From JBGSOV01 sp041738935 (lineage in GTDB: Bacteria > Patescibacteriota > Gracilibacteria > CAIRYL01 > GCA-016699755), in assembly GCA_041738935.1 (NCBI GenBank), contig JBGSOV010000002.1, positions 1-64,000 on the forward strand: 64,000 bases of DNA. The letters are read 5' to 3'. Numbering within the stretch: the first letter of the stretch is position 1; the number at the start of each line of letters is the position of its first letter. Both the position numbers and the translations under genes were made by a program. Shown here in pieces: positions 32,253 through 41,288 of the stretch. Below the pieces are notes generated by a model, which was given only the letters and a program-made list of their open reading frames with translations, did no database searches and was not told the origin of the DNA.

Positions 32253-32497
32253 AACAAGTCCGTGTCTTTTCTCTCCTATTTTCAGGCACATTTTGCTGAG
32301 TGACAAACTGTACAGAGACTTTATATTCGCGCGCTCTATTTCATTCGACAAAATACACGCCTTGTTATCCTTCATTACGGATTGGCTCGGCGATTTTACT
32401 CGTGATATCGACCAGTTTGGTCGCTTCGCGAGTTTAAAAGCAATTATTTTCATCACGGCTATTTTTGTGGCTTTTGAATAATTTCTGTAACCAAAAA

Positions 32498-33409
32498 TTA
32501 GTGGTGAAACTTGTCGTGAACCTCCTTCAGATTTTTGTCTGTCAAATGCGTGTAGATTTGCGTGGTGGCAATGGTGCTGTGCCCAAGCATCATCTGAATC
32601 GCTCGAATATCAGCACCATTTTGCAAGAGCGTTGTGGCGAAGGAATGGCGAAGTGTGTGCGGTGTGACTTTCTTGATAATGCCAGCTTTGAGGGCAGAAT
32701 CTCGCACCACTGTTTCGACCACGGCACGGGTCAGGCGGCGTTTTTCGCTGTCGATGGCTTCGTTCGATTTGCGTGCGTGCGAGACAAACACCGGCGCGAG
32801 ATTGTCGGTGCGCAATTCAAAATATGCTGTCAACGCTTCGACGGCACGATCGGTCAAAAACACAATCCGCATCTTGCCGCCTTTGCCGAGCACGGCAAAT
32901 TGACGAGTTTTCAAATTGACACTTTGTCTGTCGAGATTGCAAAGCTCAGAAACACGGAGTCCAGTCGAAAAGAGCGTTTCGCAAATGGCAAAGTTGCGCG
33001 TATCGAGCAAAGTTTCGCGCGGAAGACTTTCAAAAAATTGATCCAATTCTTCGCGAGTCAAAAATTGAATATGGCGATCAGGAAGTCTGGGCAAATCGAC
33101 TTTTTCGGCAGCGAGTGTGTCGACATCGTTTTTGTGCAAATATTTCAAAAAACTCCTCAGCGCGCACAAATGATAGTGTTGGGTTTTGATCGAAAGCTCA
33201 GGCTTTTGACGATGGAGGAACAAGCGAAAATCCTGAATGAGTTTTTGTGAAATCTCGCTCGGAGTTTTGTCGTTGCCACAAAAAACGCTAAAACGTCGTA
33301 GATAATGACGGTAGTTTTGAAGCGTCCGCTCGCTGCGATTTTTGGCGATTTCGAGATACTCCAAAAAATCTTGTACAGATTCGCCGATTGGTTGTTGCAC
33401 GTTCTTCAT
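32498..33409 (-). CDS. xerC: Tyrosine recombinase XerC/XerD
   Basis: 303 residues. N-terminal SAM-like DNA-binding domain (SVQDFLEYLEIAKNRSERTLQNYRHYL) and catalytic domain with R152 (TGLRVSEL), K176/K179 (GKGGKMR), H251 and R254 (HTLRHSFATT), H277 and the nucleophile Y286 (LGHSTIATTQIYTH). Length and order fit the chromosome-dimer resolvases. It stands among housekeeping genes, so a cellular Xer role at dif is more likely than a phage integrase. CPR genomes often have a single Xer; XerC versus XerD cannot be decided. Confidence 0.9.
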   Translation of the reverse strand: MKNVQQPIGESVQDFLEYLEIAKNRSERTLQNYRHYLRRFSVFCGNDKTPSEISQKLIQDFRLFLHRQKPELSIKTQHYHLCALRSFLKYLHKNDVDTLAAEKVDLPRLPDRHIQFLTREELDQFFESLPRETLLDTRNFAICETLFSTGLRVSELCNLDRQSVNLKTRQFAVLGKGGKMRIVFLTDRAVEALTAYFELRTDNLAPVFVSHARKSNEAIDSEKRRLTRAVVETVVRDSALKAGIIKKVTPHTLRHSFATTLLQNGADIRAIQMMLGHSTIATTQIYTHLTDKNLKEVHDKFHH

Positions 33410-33482
33410 AAGAATCGTGTGAATTTTAGAAAAATCTGCTCAAAAAACACGAGAGATTTGTTGCACAAAAATTTAGAAAAAA

Positions 33483-34322
33483 TTATTCGGCAAGTACAAT
33501 TTTTGTCACAGCATCTTTTGCAATCTGGCGCCGCAAAAAGTGCGAACCGAGTTCGCGAAAGCGCTCAGGGTCATCAGTTGTAAAAAACTGCGTTTGTCGA
33601 TTTTTTGAAAGCTTCATTTCAATCTCCGAATGCCTGCCCAAATATTCCGCAAACTTGCGTGCTTGCGCTGCGCCAGAATTGATGATTTGGCAACGCTTGC
33701 CCATAATGCGCACAAATTCTTGCTCGAGAAGCGGATAATGCGTGCAGCCCAAAATCAGTGTGTCGATGTTCGCCATCTTGAGCGGCAATAAATACTTTTT
33801 CAAAATCATGCGCGTTTCTGGTTTTTTGATCCAGCCTTCTTCAACGAGTGGAACCAGTAGCGGCGCGGCGACGCCAGTGGTTGTCGGCTTTTCAAGCGCA
33901 CGCTTGTCAGTCGGAAGATACCATTCGGGTGCAAGTTTGCTGATCTCTTTTGTGTAATTACCCGAAGTAATTGTGCCGCGCGTGCCAATCACGCCAATGC
34001 GCCCAAAGCGGCTTTTTTCTAAGGCTTCTTCAACTGCCGGAATCGTCACGCCCAAGATCTTGCGCTCGGGATATTTTGTCTGCAAATGGCGCAAAGCATC
34101 GGCGCTCGCAGTATTACAAGCGACGAGGACAATCGTGGCGCCTTGCTCAAACAGCCAATTGACGCCTTGTTCGGTAAAGCGAATAATCGTTTCGGTGCTG
34201 CGCGTGCCGTATGGTGTGCGCGCGGAGTCACCCAAAAAAAGGACGTCATATTCGGATGTCAGACGCTCCCACTCGCGCAAAGTACTGAGTCCGCCAAAGC
34301 CCGAATCAAAAATTCCAATCAT
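33483..34322 (-). CDS. murI: Glutamate racemase
   Basis: 279 residues from MIGIFDSGFGGLSTLREW; eight extra upstream codons are not conserved-looking. Converts L- to D-glutamate for peptidoglycan, without cofactor. The two catalytic cysteines are C69 in VACNTASA and the one in LGCTHYPLL (about residue 182). GDSARTPYGTRS and GVTIPAVEEAL are family motifs. The gene is divergent from the aminotransferase gene at 34,440, a 117-base shared promoter region. Confidence 0.94.
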   Translation of the reverse strand: MIGIFDSGFGGLSTLREWERLTSEYDVLFLGDSARTPYGTRSTETIIRFTEQGVNWLFEQGATIVLVACNTASADALRHLQTKYPERKILGVTIPAVEEALEKSRFGRIGVIGTRGTITSGNYTKEISKLAPEWYLPTDKRALEKPTTTGVAAPLLVPLVEEGWIKKPETRMILKKYLLPLKMANIDTLILGCTHYPLLEQEFVRIMGKRCQIINSGAAQARKFAEYLGRHSEIEMKLSKNRQTQFFTTDDPERFRELGSHFLRRQIAKDAVTKIVLAE

Positions 34323-34439
34323 TCCGACAAAAAGAGAATTCGCCACAAAGCATACCGCAAACGAAACCGAGAAGACAGCAGAAGCGGTTTACAAAGTCGC
34401 GGACAAACTGGCAGAATGCGATGGAATTTTTTGTGAAAC

Positions 34440-35618
34440 ATGAAAATTATCTTGTCAGAACGGATTGCGAATTTGAGCGGCTATGCCTTTGCCGAAGTCG
34501 ACAATCAAGTAAAAAAACTCAAAGACGCCGGTATTACGCCAATCGATTTTGGTGTCGGCGATCCCATCGATCCCACGCCAGAACTGATCCGCCAAGCGCT
34601 CAAAGCGGGCGCTGACAAACACAAGTCAAGTGGTTATCCAAACTACTCTGGCTCTGCTCCCTTTTTACAAAAAATCGCCGATTGGCACAAACAGCGCTTT
34701 GGCATCGACCTCGACCCAGCAACCGAAATCACTTCGACCATCGGAAGCAAAGAAGCAGTCTTTCATTTTCCGCTCGCTTTTATCGATCGTGGCGACATTG
34801 TGATTTCGCCAACACCGGGCTATCCGCCGTATCAGCGCGGAACAAGTTTTGCTGGTGGCGAAAACTTTCTACTCGCCTTGCGTGAAGAGAATAATTTTCT
34901 TCCTGATATCAACGAAGTTTCGGATGAAGTCGCCGCAAAAGCCAAAATCATGTGGATTTGTTCGCCAAGTAACCCAACAGGTGTAGTCGCTACGCCAGAG
35001 TTTTGGCAAAAGGTGATTGCCTGGGCGAAAAAGTGGAACATTATCATTGCTTCGGACGAATGTTATACTGAAATTTATTTTGACGAAGCCAAAAAACCCC
35101 ATTCGATTCTCGAATTTGCGCGCGAAGGCGTCGTGGCATTTGGCTCGCTCAGCAAGCGCTCGAACATGACTGGCTACCGTGTTGGCTGGGTCGCGGGCGA
35201 CGCAGACATTGTGGCAGCGTTTAAAAAAGTAAAGACGAACATCGATAGTGGTACGCCAGATTTTGTGCAAGAAGCAGCGATTGCGGCATTGTCTGACGAA
35301 ACGCATGTTGCCGAAATGCGCGCCAAATATACCGCACGCAAAGAAGTACTCCTCGATGCTTTTGGCTCTGCCGGACTCCCAATCCGCGAACCGGATGCGA
35401 CTTTTTATCTCTGGCAGCGCGCGCCCGATGGCATGACTGGAGTTGATTTTGCCAAAAAACTGCTCGACCCAAAAATCGCCGTTGTCGTCACGCCAGGCGC
35501 GTGGATTAGCGATACTGTTCGTGGTGAAAATCCCGGCGAACATTATGTCCGCTTTGCGCTGGTACCAGATCTCGAAACCACCAAAGAAGCAGCGAGAAGG
35601 ATTGCGGAGTTTTTATAA
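34440..35618 (+). CDS. Class I PLP aminotransferase (LL-diaminopimelate/aspartate type)
   Basis: 392 residues, fold-type I. Substrate- and cofactor-site motifs: IDFGVGDPIDPTPE, YPNYSGSAPFLQKIADW, the PLP loop STIGSKEAVFH, NPTGVVATPEFW, SDECYTEIYFD, the Schiff-base lysine K239 in SLSKRSNMTGYRVGW and the C-terminal arginine region EHYVRFALVPD. The GSKE and SKRSNMTGYR sequences are typical of the LL-diaminopimelate (DapL) / N-succinyl-DAP (DapC) group. Divergent from murI, which fits a role in cell-wall amino-acid supply, but an aspartate/alanine aminotransferase is not excluded. Confidence 0.85.
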   Translation: MKIILSERIANLSGYAFAEVDNQVKKLKDAGITPIDFGVGDPIDPTPELIRQALKAGADKHKSSGYPNYSGSAPFLQKIADWHKQRFGIDLDPATEITSTIGSKEAVFHFPLAFIDRGDIVISPTPGYPPYQRGTSFAGGENFLLALREENNFLPDINEVSDEVAAKAKIMWICSPSNPTGVVATPEFWQKVIAWAKKWNIIIASDECYTEIYFDEAKKPHSILEFAREGVVAFGSLSKRSNMTGYRVGWVAGDADIVAAFKKVKTNIDSGTPDFVQEAAIAALSDETHVAEMRAKYTARKEVLLDAFGSAGLPIREPDATFYLWQRAPDGMTGVDFAKKLLDPKIAVVVTPGAWISDTVRGENPGEHYVRFALVPDLETTKEAARRIAEFL

Positions 35619-35668
35619 AATCTATCAGTCTAAATAAGGAATAGGTTGTAATGAAAGCGTGGAGCACT

Positions 35669-35689
35669 CCTCCCCTGAGTTAGGGGAGG
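35669..35689. repeat. C-rich palindromic repeat, copy 7, inverted orientation
   Basis: CCTCCCCT-GAGTT-AGGGGAGG followed by CTGGGAGGGG. The G-rich flank is on the right, so this copy points opposite to the one at 35,783; the two bracket about 95 bases of non-coding DNA. Confidence 0.7.
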
Positions 35690-35782
35690 CTGGGAGGGGT
35701 CGATAACTCATTTCACCTGATTGAAAAATAAATCTGCCAATTCCAACCCACTTACAAATAAGGGGAGAGAGTTGCACTCCAA

Positions 35783-35801
35783 CCCCCTCAATCCCCCCTA
35801 G
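35783..35801. repeat. C-rich palindromic repeat, copy 8
   Basis: CCCCCCTA-GCT-TAGGGGGG, perfect 8-bp stem, preceded by CCAACCCCCTCAAT and followed by AAGTCC. With the inverted copy at 35,669 it forms a REPIN-like pair between the aminotransferase gene and the small membrane gene. Confidence 0.75.
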
Positions 35802-35872
35802 CTTAGGGGGGAAGTCCAACCCTAAATCACACCTTTCGCAGGGGTGACGCAGTTGAGAGATTGCGAACGGGT

Positions 35873-36046
35873 TCAGAAAAATCCTCCCACCACATGAGCA
35901 AGTGCAACAAGTTTTGGCAATGCCGGCAAAATACTCAGTTCATACGTTTGCGCGGTTACAAACCAAACATGCGTCAGTAACACGAGTGCAAAAGGCACCG
36001 CGGCACCAAGCGTCAATGCGAGCAAATATTGCGAATAGTTTTGCAT
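35873..36046 (-). CDS. Small membrane protein, unknown function
   Basis: 57 residues from MQNYSQYLLALTLGAAVPFALVLL. Two hydrophobic segments (about 7-32 and 42-57, including LPKLVALAHVVGGFF). A longer in-frame start would overlap the upstream nuclease gene, so this ATG is preferred. No family recognised. Probably read through from the beta-CASP gene, 32 bases upstream. Confidence 0.55.
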   Translation of the reverse strand: MQNYSQYLLALTLGAAVPFALVLLTHVWFVTAQTYELSILPALPKLVALAHVVGGFF

Positions 36047-36078
36047 GTTTGTTTTTTGAAAGAATTCACCTTTATTTT

Positions 36079-37467
36079 TTACACCACATATTCTTCGCCA
36101 GGTTTTGGCATGATGACTTCCCACGGTCGATCTTCTTCGCGCAGTTTGGCAGCCATGATTTCTTGCTGACTCGGCTCACCGTGGACCAGAAAAATACGCG
36201 AAATGCCTTCGGTGCGGGTGATATTTTCGATCAAATCTTTTTGGTCGCCATGACCAGAATAACCATTGATGACTTCGATTTCGGCGCTGACATGGTAAGT
36301 CTCGTTAAAAATCTGCACCTCAGAATGTTTTTCGACCAACTTGCGTCCTAGTGTATCGACCGCTTGGTAGCCAACAAACAGAATCGTGTTTTTTGGATCT
36401 CCAAGCGAATTGCGCAAATGATGTCTGATGCGTCCGCCTTCACACATGCCGCTGCCAGAAATGATGATAAACGGTCCAATGCGCGTATTAAGCGCCTTGC
36501 TTTCGTCGGCGGTTTCGGTGTGATGCAGACGCTCAAACGAGAAGGGATTTTTACCTTTCCCAATAAAATATTCGCGCGTTTCTTCGTCAAAAGATTCTTT
36601 GTTTTTTTCAAAAATCCGCGTGAATTTGGTAGCAAGTGGCGAATCGACAAAAACCGGCATTTCGGGAATGCGATGTTCGTCAAAAAGTACATGCAAATCG
36701 TAAAGCAGCTCTTGCGTGCGTTCGAGAGCAAAACTAGGAATAATCAATTTTCCACCTTTTTTGGCGGTTTTGATGATAACTTCTGCCAATTTGTCTTTGT
36801 TCTGCGGAACAGGTGGATGCAAACGCCCGCCATAAGTCGATTCGCTAATAATTACATCGGCTTCGGGCAGAGGCACAGGATCCTTGAGAATTTTTCGTCC
36901 ACTGCGTCCATAGTCGCCGGTGAAGGCTAGTTTTTTGCCTTCTGCTTCAATAATCATCTGCACGCTTCCAAGCACATGTCCAGCATTGTAAAAAGTGACT
37001 TCGATTCCAGGAAAAATCTCAAACGTCTCTTGTTGCTTTTGTGCTACTAAGAGATTGAGTGTCAATTCGGCATCAAGACTCGTGTAGAGCGGCTGGATTG
37101 GGTAGATTGCATTATCGCGCAAATGTTTTTTCTTCAGAAAATACGCTGCATCGCTTTCTTGAATATGCGCCGCATCCATGAGCATTGGCGTCAAAATATC
37201 TTTGGTCGCGGGAGTGCAGTAGATTTTTTTGGTGTAGCCGTTTTTGACAAGCAGCGGCAATAAGCCACTATGGTCAATATGCGCATGCGAAAGCAGCACC
37301 GCATCAATACTGTGGGCGTCAAAAGGCAGTTGGCGATTGAGACGATCGGATTCTTTGCGTCTGCCTTGGTACATGCCACAATCGAGCAAAATGCGCTTGC
37401 CGGCGACTTCGAGCACATGCTTCGAACCGGTCACACCGCCAGCCGCACCGTGAAAAATAATTTTCAT
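36079..37467 (-). CDS. Beta-CASP metallo-beta-lactamase-fold RNase
   Basis: 462 residues. Metallo-beta-lactamase motif HAHIDH (61-66) with further ligands in FYNAGHVLGSVQM and AFTGDYGRSG, then the beta-CASP cap (SFALERTQELLYDL, PVFVDSPLA), ISGSGMCEGGRIRHHL and the C-terminal SGHGDQKDL and IFLVHGEPSQQ motifs. These match RNA-processing nucleases of the YSH1/CPSF-73-like bacterial group (endo/exoribonucleases) rather than DNA repair enzymes. Likely acts in RNA maturation or decay. Predicted cytoplasmic. Confidence 0.9.
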   Translation of the reverse strand: MKIIFHGAAGGVTGSKHVLEVAGKRILLDCGMYQGRRKESDRLNRQLPFDAHSIDAVLLSHAHIDHSGLLPLLVKNGYTKKIYCTPATKDILTPMLMDAAHIQESDAAYFLKKKHLRDNAIYPIQPLYTSLDAELTLNLLVAQKQQETFEIFPGIEVTFYNAGHVLGSVQMIIEAEGKKLAFTGDYGRSGRKILKDPVPLPEADVIISESTYGGRLHPPVPQNKDKLAEVIIKTAKKGGKLIIPSFALERTQELLYDLHVLFDEHRIPEMPVFVDSPLATKFTRIFEKNKESFDEETREYFIGKGKNPFSFERLHHTETADESKALNTRIGPFIIISGSGMCEGGRIRHHLRNSLGDPKNTILFVGYQAVDTLGRKLVEKHSEVQIFNETYHVSAEIEVINGYSGHGDQKDLIENITRTEGISRIFLVHGEPSQQEIMAAKLREEDRPWEVIMPKPGEEYVV

Positions 37468-37569
37468 GAAGAGAAAGAAGATTCTCTAAATTTTATCACA
37501 ATTTATCAAAGAAATCAATTTGCGATTCTGTCAAATCATCAGATTTTTTGTCTCCGCAAAATTTCTCTA

Positions 37570-38115
37570 TTATCCAAACTGCCAACGAACATACAGCAAA
37601 ATACCCATAACAAATCCCAGTATTCCGAGTTCGAGCAGCAATGTCCTGTTCGGTCGCAGGTAAATATTTTTGAGCCAATCGTCATCACCGTGCCGCTCCG
37701 CCGCAAACGCAACTTGCTCGGGCGAACGACCGCACAAATTTTTGCCATCCTCAAAAAACTTGAAATATCGCTTATCAAATGGATACAGCCACTGTACACC
37801 CCAGCCGATTCCAATACTGTCGTGGACAAAATGCCCGCCAGTAAGCACAGTCGCTAGTAGCGCATATTCGAAACCAAACGGAAACGCGCAGCAAAAAACA
37901 AACGGTAAAAGTAGCAGTGGATAATGCAGAAGATTTCTATGTTCGTGCGCGTGCTTGTCAATCGCTTTGCCACGGAAAAGATGCCAGACAAAATCCAAAT
38001 CCGGCAACAGCGCAAGACAAATACTCACAAGGAGCAGCAAAGTGGTGAGCTCGTGTTCGGTAAAAAAAGCGAAGAGCAATGCGCCTCCAATACCGATTGC
38101 AATATCCAAAAACAT
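37570..38115 (-). CDS. YdjM-like (DUF457) inner-membrane putative metal-dependent hydrolase
   Basis: 181 residues from MFLDIAIGIGGALLFAFF. I prefer this ATG to one 20 codons earlier, because the longer form overlaps the U32 gene by 35 bases and a GGAAG lies eight bases before this start. Several transmembrane helices and the family's conserved polar residues are present: LPDLDFVWHLF, HEHRNLLHYPLLLLP and GGHFVHDSIG, with GWLYP-like QWLYPFDKRYF. The His/Asp pattern suggests a membrane-embedded metal site; true activity is unknown for the family. Confidence 0.72.
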   Translation of the reverse strand: MFLDIAIGIGGALLFAFFTEHELTTLLLLVSICLALLPDLDFVWHLFRGKAIDKHAHEHRNLLHYPLLLLPFVFCCAFPFGFEYALLATVLTGGHFVHDSIGIGWGVQWLYPFDKRYFKFFEDGKNLCGRSPEQVAFAAERHGDDDWLKNIYLRPNRTLLLELGILGFVMGILLYVRWQFG

Positions 38116-38140
38116 ACTTCCAGAAAAGATTTTCGGCAGC

Positions 38141-39532
38141 TTATTTAGAAAGCACTGTTTCGTGTTTATGATCATCGCGGCGCTGCATCAGTTCGTCGCG
38201 TGGTAATTCGTCATCTTGCAAAATTCGTTTACGCAAAACGCAAAAGATTTCTTCTGTTCCAAACATCCGCTCAAATTTTGCTGATTCTTGATCATTCAAA
38301 TCGAGGGAAAAATTGCCCTGCCCGCCAGAAAAATGGTCGATGACTTCCTCTTCTTCATTGTAAAACTCTCGCAATGTGATTTCAAAATCTTGGCTTTTGT
38401 CTGCAAAACAAAACTCGAGTTTGTCACCGATATCGAGGCGGTTACGACATTCGATAGTGAGTCTTTTTCCATTTTTGGCTCGTACGACTCCGGCGAACTG
38501 ATGTGTCGAAAACCCTTGGCGTTCGGCATATTCTTGCGCTTTTTCTGCCGGATTACCGACGAGAAACCCAGGAATATAGCCACGATTGTTAGTTGTGAAT
38601 ACTTCGTTGAGTAATTCGTCGACGAGCTCTGGCGTAAAGCGGTTTTCGGCAATCGCGTCCAATGCAATGCGGTAAGCGCGCGCGGTGATTGCTGCGTAAT
38701 AAATCGTTTTGCTGCGGCCTTCAACTTTCATGCTACAAACGCCGGCTTCAATCAGTTCTTTTAAATATTCGAGCAGACACAAATCGCGCGCATTCATAAT
38801 ATACGAACCGTACTGGTCTTCGTCGATTTCCATCATTTGCCCGGGGCGTTCTTCTTCTTCGAGATAAAACTTGCCATCAAGCGGAATATATTCTTCGATT
38901 TCGCCATGAGCAGCTTCTTTGCCTTCGTGCAATTTGTATTTCCAGCGACACGAATGCGAGCATGTGCCTTGATTGGCATCGCGATAACTAAAATAGTTCG
39001 AAAGCAAACAGCGACCCGAATATGCCATGCAGATGGCGCCGTGGACAAACGATTCGATTTCGAGTCCAGGATTTTTGACAATAATTTCCGAAATTTCTTT
39101 CAGCGACAGTTCGCGCGACAAAATAATCCGCTCGACTCCTTGCTTGTGCCAAAACTGCGCACTCGCCCAGTTGACATTGTTTGCTTGCACTGAGAGATGA
39201 ATCACCGCCTCGGGAAAGTGCTCCTGTGTCAGCATGATCAGTCCCGGATCCGCCATAATAAAGGCATCGGGCCTCAGTGCCACCATCTGCTCCATCGCCC
39301 GCATAAAATGCGGGATTTTGACATTGTGCGGAAAAATATTCGCAGTGAAATAAATCTTTTTCCCTCGCGCATGACAATATTCCGCCGCTTCTTTGAGAAA
39401 CCCGACCGAAAATTGATTTTCGCGCGCACGCAAAGAATACGCAGGAGCGCCAGCATAAACCGCGTCAGCACCATACGCGAGCGCAAATTTGAGTTTTTCC
39501 ATATTGCCGGCAGGCATGAGAAGTTCAGTCAT
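38141..39532 (-). CDS. Peptidase U32-family protein (probable tRNA/rRNA uridine hydroxylation)
   Basis: 463 residues from MTELLMPAGNMEKLKFALAYGADAVYAG. The N-terminal TIM barrel carries YSLRARENQFS, RPDAFIMADPGL, HLSVQANNVNWAS and ERIILSRELSLKEI. The four-cysteine motif is AICMAYSGRCLL...GTCSHSCRWKY, which in studied members binds an Fe-S cluster. The family was named as a peptidase, but relatives TrhP and RlhA take part in prephenate-dependent 5-hydroxyuridine/5-hydroxycytidine formation in RNA. A C-terminal beta domain (KNGKRLTIECRNRLDIGDKLEF) completes it. The exact substrate cannot be told from sequence. Confidence 0.88.
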   Translation of the reverse strand: MTELLMPAGNMEKLKFALAYGADAVYAGAPAYSLRARENQFSVGFLKEAAEYCHARGKKIYFTANIFPHNVKIPHFMRAMEQMVALRPDAFIMADPGLIMLTQEHFPEAVIHLSVQANNVNWASAQFWHKQGVERIILSRELSLKEISEIIVKNPGLEIESFVHGAICMAYSGRCLLSNYFSYRDANQGTCSHSCRWKYKLHEGKEAAHGEIEEYIPLDGKFYLEEEERPGQMMEIDEDQYGSYIMNARDLCLLEYLKELIEAGVCSMKVEGRSKTIYYAAITARAYRIALDAIAENRFTPELVDELLNEVFTTNNRGYIPGFLVGNPAEKAQEYAERQGFSTHQFAGVVRAKNGKRLTIECRNRLDIGDKLEFCFADKSQDFEITLREFYNEEEEVIDHFSGGQGNFSLDLNDQESAKFERMFGTEEIFCVLRKRILQDDELPRDELMQRRDDHKHETVLSK

Positions 39533-39644
39533 AAAATAAAGAACATGAAACGGCAAACAGATTACATGGGGGAAATAAAAAATAGCAAATGCCGTTTCAG
39601 TTAGTAAAAATTAGAAATTCAGCATTGCTTCACTGCAGAATCGC

Positions 39645-39676
39645 AAACCCCCTTAGTCCCCCTTATCAGGGGGAAA
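39645..39676. repeat. C-rich palindromic repeat, copy 9
   Basis: AACCCCCTTAGT followed by CCCCC-TTATCA-GGGGG (39,658-39,673) and AAAG. The left flank GCAGAATCGCAAACCCCC matches the flank of the copy inside leuS. It lies 38 bases beyond the folD stop on the minus strand. Confidence 0.8.
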
Positions 39677-39713
39677 GAACACAATTCGAAAAGAAGCTGC
39701 TCTCTGATAACTG

Positions 39714-40565
39714 TTAACTGATATCTGCCACCTGTCTTTCCGCTGCACGAATCGTGTTGGCAATCAAGCTTGCGACGGTCATTGGCCCGACGCCGCCGGG
39801 TACAGGCGTGATATAACTCGCTTTTTCGGCAACAGCGTCAAAGTCGACATCGCCAACGAGTTTGCCGTCTTCGAGGCGATTCATTCCCGCATCTACCACA
39901 ACCGCGCCGTCTTTGACCATGTCTGCCGTAATCAGGTGAGCAATTCCGACTGCCACGATCAAAATATCGGCGCGCAAAGTGTGCGCTTTGAGATCTTTGG
40001 TTTTCGAATGACAAGTTGTTACCGTGGCGCTGCGATTGAGTAACATGGTCGAAATCGGCTTGCCAACAATATTCGAGCGCCCCACGATCACCGCTTCTTT
40101 TCCTGCCAAATCAATGTTGTATTCTTCGAGCAAACGAATGATTCCTGACGGCGTGGCGGGCGGCAGGTCTTCAAAATCTTTGCTCAAAAACATTTTTCCC
40201 AGATTGTAGGCATGAAATCCATCGACATCTTTTTTGGGATCAATAGCGCGAATAACGAGTGGTTCAGAAATGTGCTTTGGCAAGGGGAGTTGCACAATAA
40301 AACCGGTAATTTGCGGATTGGCATTCAGCTCGGCGATTTTGGCAAGCAATTCTGCTTCGGTGGTTTTTGCTGGATATTCAAACGACAGCGAACGGATACC
40401 GGCTTTTTCGCAGGCGATTTTTTTATTCTTCACATACACAGCACTCGCTGCATCATCACCGACCACAACCACTGCCAAGGTTGGCGACAGCTGCGCCGCT
40501 TTTTGCTGACATTCGGCAACGATTTTTGCCGCAAGAGTTTTGCCATCAAGGATTTGAGCAGGCAT
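39714..40565 (-). CDS. folD: Bifunctional methylene-THF dehydrogenase/cyclohydrolase
   Basis: 283 residues from MPAQILDGKTLAAKI. Oxidises 5,10-methylene-THF and hydrolyses the product to 10-formyl-THF. Catalytic region Y44VKNK48 (SAVYVKNKKIAC), QLPLPKHI, the NADP-binding VIVGRSNIVGKPISTMLLNR, and the C-terminal signature TPVPGGVGPMTVA are all present. With folP and folK in the window it points to a folate pathway of its own. The start is chosen by homology; the open frame extends 26 codons upstream. Confidence 0.96.
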   Translation of the reverse strand: MPAQILDGKTLAAKIVAECQQKAAQLSPTLAVVVVGDDAASAVYVKNKKIACEKAGIRSLSFEYPAKTTEAELLAKIAELNANPQITGFIVQLPLPKHISEPLVIRAIDPKKDVDGFHAYNLGKMFLSKDFEDLPPATPSGIIRLLEEYNIDLAGKEAVIVGRSNIVGKPISTMLLNRSATVTTCHSKTKDLKAHTLRADILIVAVGIAHLITADMVKDGAVVVDAGMNRLEDGKLVGDVDFDAVAEKASYITPVPGGVGPMTVASLIANTIRAAERQVADIS

Positions 40566-40606
40566 AGAAATAAAAAAAGAGAAGATTTTCGGGTAAATCG
40601 TAGTGT

Positions 40607-41203
40607 TCAAATCAGCGACATTTTGGTGGCAGCATTTTGCCAAATGATGTCCGCCACGGCGGCAATCGGCAAAGTTCCATCGATAAGCAGTTTTTTGTCT
40701 GTCGAAAGTTGCTCAAATTCTTGCGTGTATGCTTGGGAAATTTTTGTAAGCAAATCTTCTTTTTCAAAAATCTCGTGTTCTTCGCCGCGCACTGCAATCC
40801 GATCGAGCGCCGTTTGCACCGGCAAATCAAGCAAAATCGTCAAATCTGGTGTCAAAAAATATTCTGCCAAATTACTAAACAGTGAGCGGTCACCGCCCAA
40901 ACTTGCATAGGCAATTGTGCTCAAGGTATAGCGATCACTAATCACCACCTTGCCTGCTTCGACCGCTGGCAAAATTGTGTTTTGCAAGTGTTCTTGTCGA
41001 TCAGCAAAAAAGAGGAGTTGTAACGCACGCGAAGAAAAACTCTTTTCGCCACTAAGCGCCAAGCGGATAAATCTTCCGATTTCTCCATCGGTCGGTTCTG
41101 CCGTCAACAAAGTAGGAATATTGTGACTGGCAAGTTTGTCAGCAAGCAGCTGAGCTTGTGTGGTGGTTCCGGCGCCGTCAATGCCTTCGAGGACGATAAA
41201 CAC
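40607..41203 (-). CDS. tmk: Thymidylate kinase (GTG start)
   Basis: 198 residues. Phosphorylates dTMP to dTDP. P-loop EGIDGAGTTTQ near the N-terminus, substrate motif VVISDRYTLSTIAY, and a LID region around RGEEHEIFEKEDL. The start codon is GTG (GTGTTTATCGTC); an overlapping ATG two bases upstream is in another frame. The gene lies 41 bases before the folD start in the same direction, so tmk and folD likely share a transcript, linking dTMP and folate metabolism. Confidence 0.93.
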   Translation of the reverse strand: MFIVLEGIDGAGTTTQAQLLADKLASHNIPTLLTAEPTDGEIGRFIRLALSGEKSFSSRALQLLFFADRQEHLQNTILPAVEAGKVVISDRYTLSTIAYASLGGDRSLFSNLAEYFLTPDLTILLDLPVQTALDRIAVRGEEHEIFEKEDLLTKISQAYTQEFEQLSTDKKLLIDGTLPIAAVADIIWQNAATKMSLI

Positions 41204-41234
41204 ATTTCGATTTTGCCATAATCGAAGGAATAAA

Positions 41235-41265
41235 AAAATCCCCCTTTGAGGAAAAAGAGGATTTT
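41235..41265 (-). terminator. Terminator after pilin gene 1
   Basis: AAAATCC and GGATTTT form the stem ends with CCCTTT/AAAAAG inside. On the minus strand the hairpin is followed by a run of T's (GGGGGATTTTTTT), fitting Rho-independent termination of the pilin transcript before tmk. Confidence 0.6.
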
Positions 41266-41288
41266 GAAGTAATCGATAAAATATAATC

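Noticed and set aside
32293..32481. 62-residue plus-strand frame near xerC
   Set aside because: No start signal or recognisable pattern, and it lies between the S74 promoter and xerC; it could be real, but I have no positive evidence.
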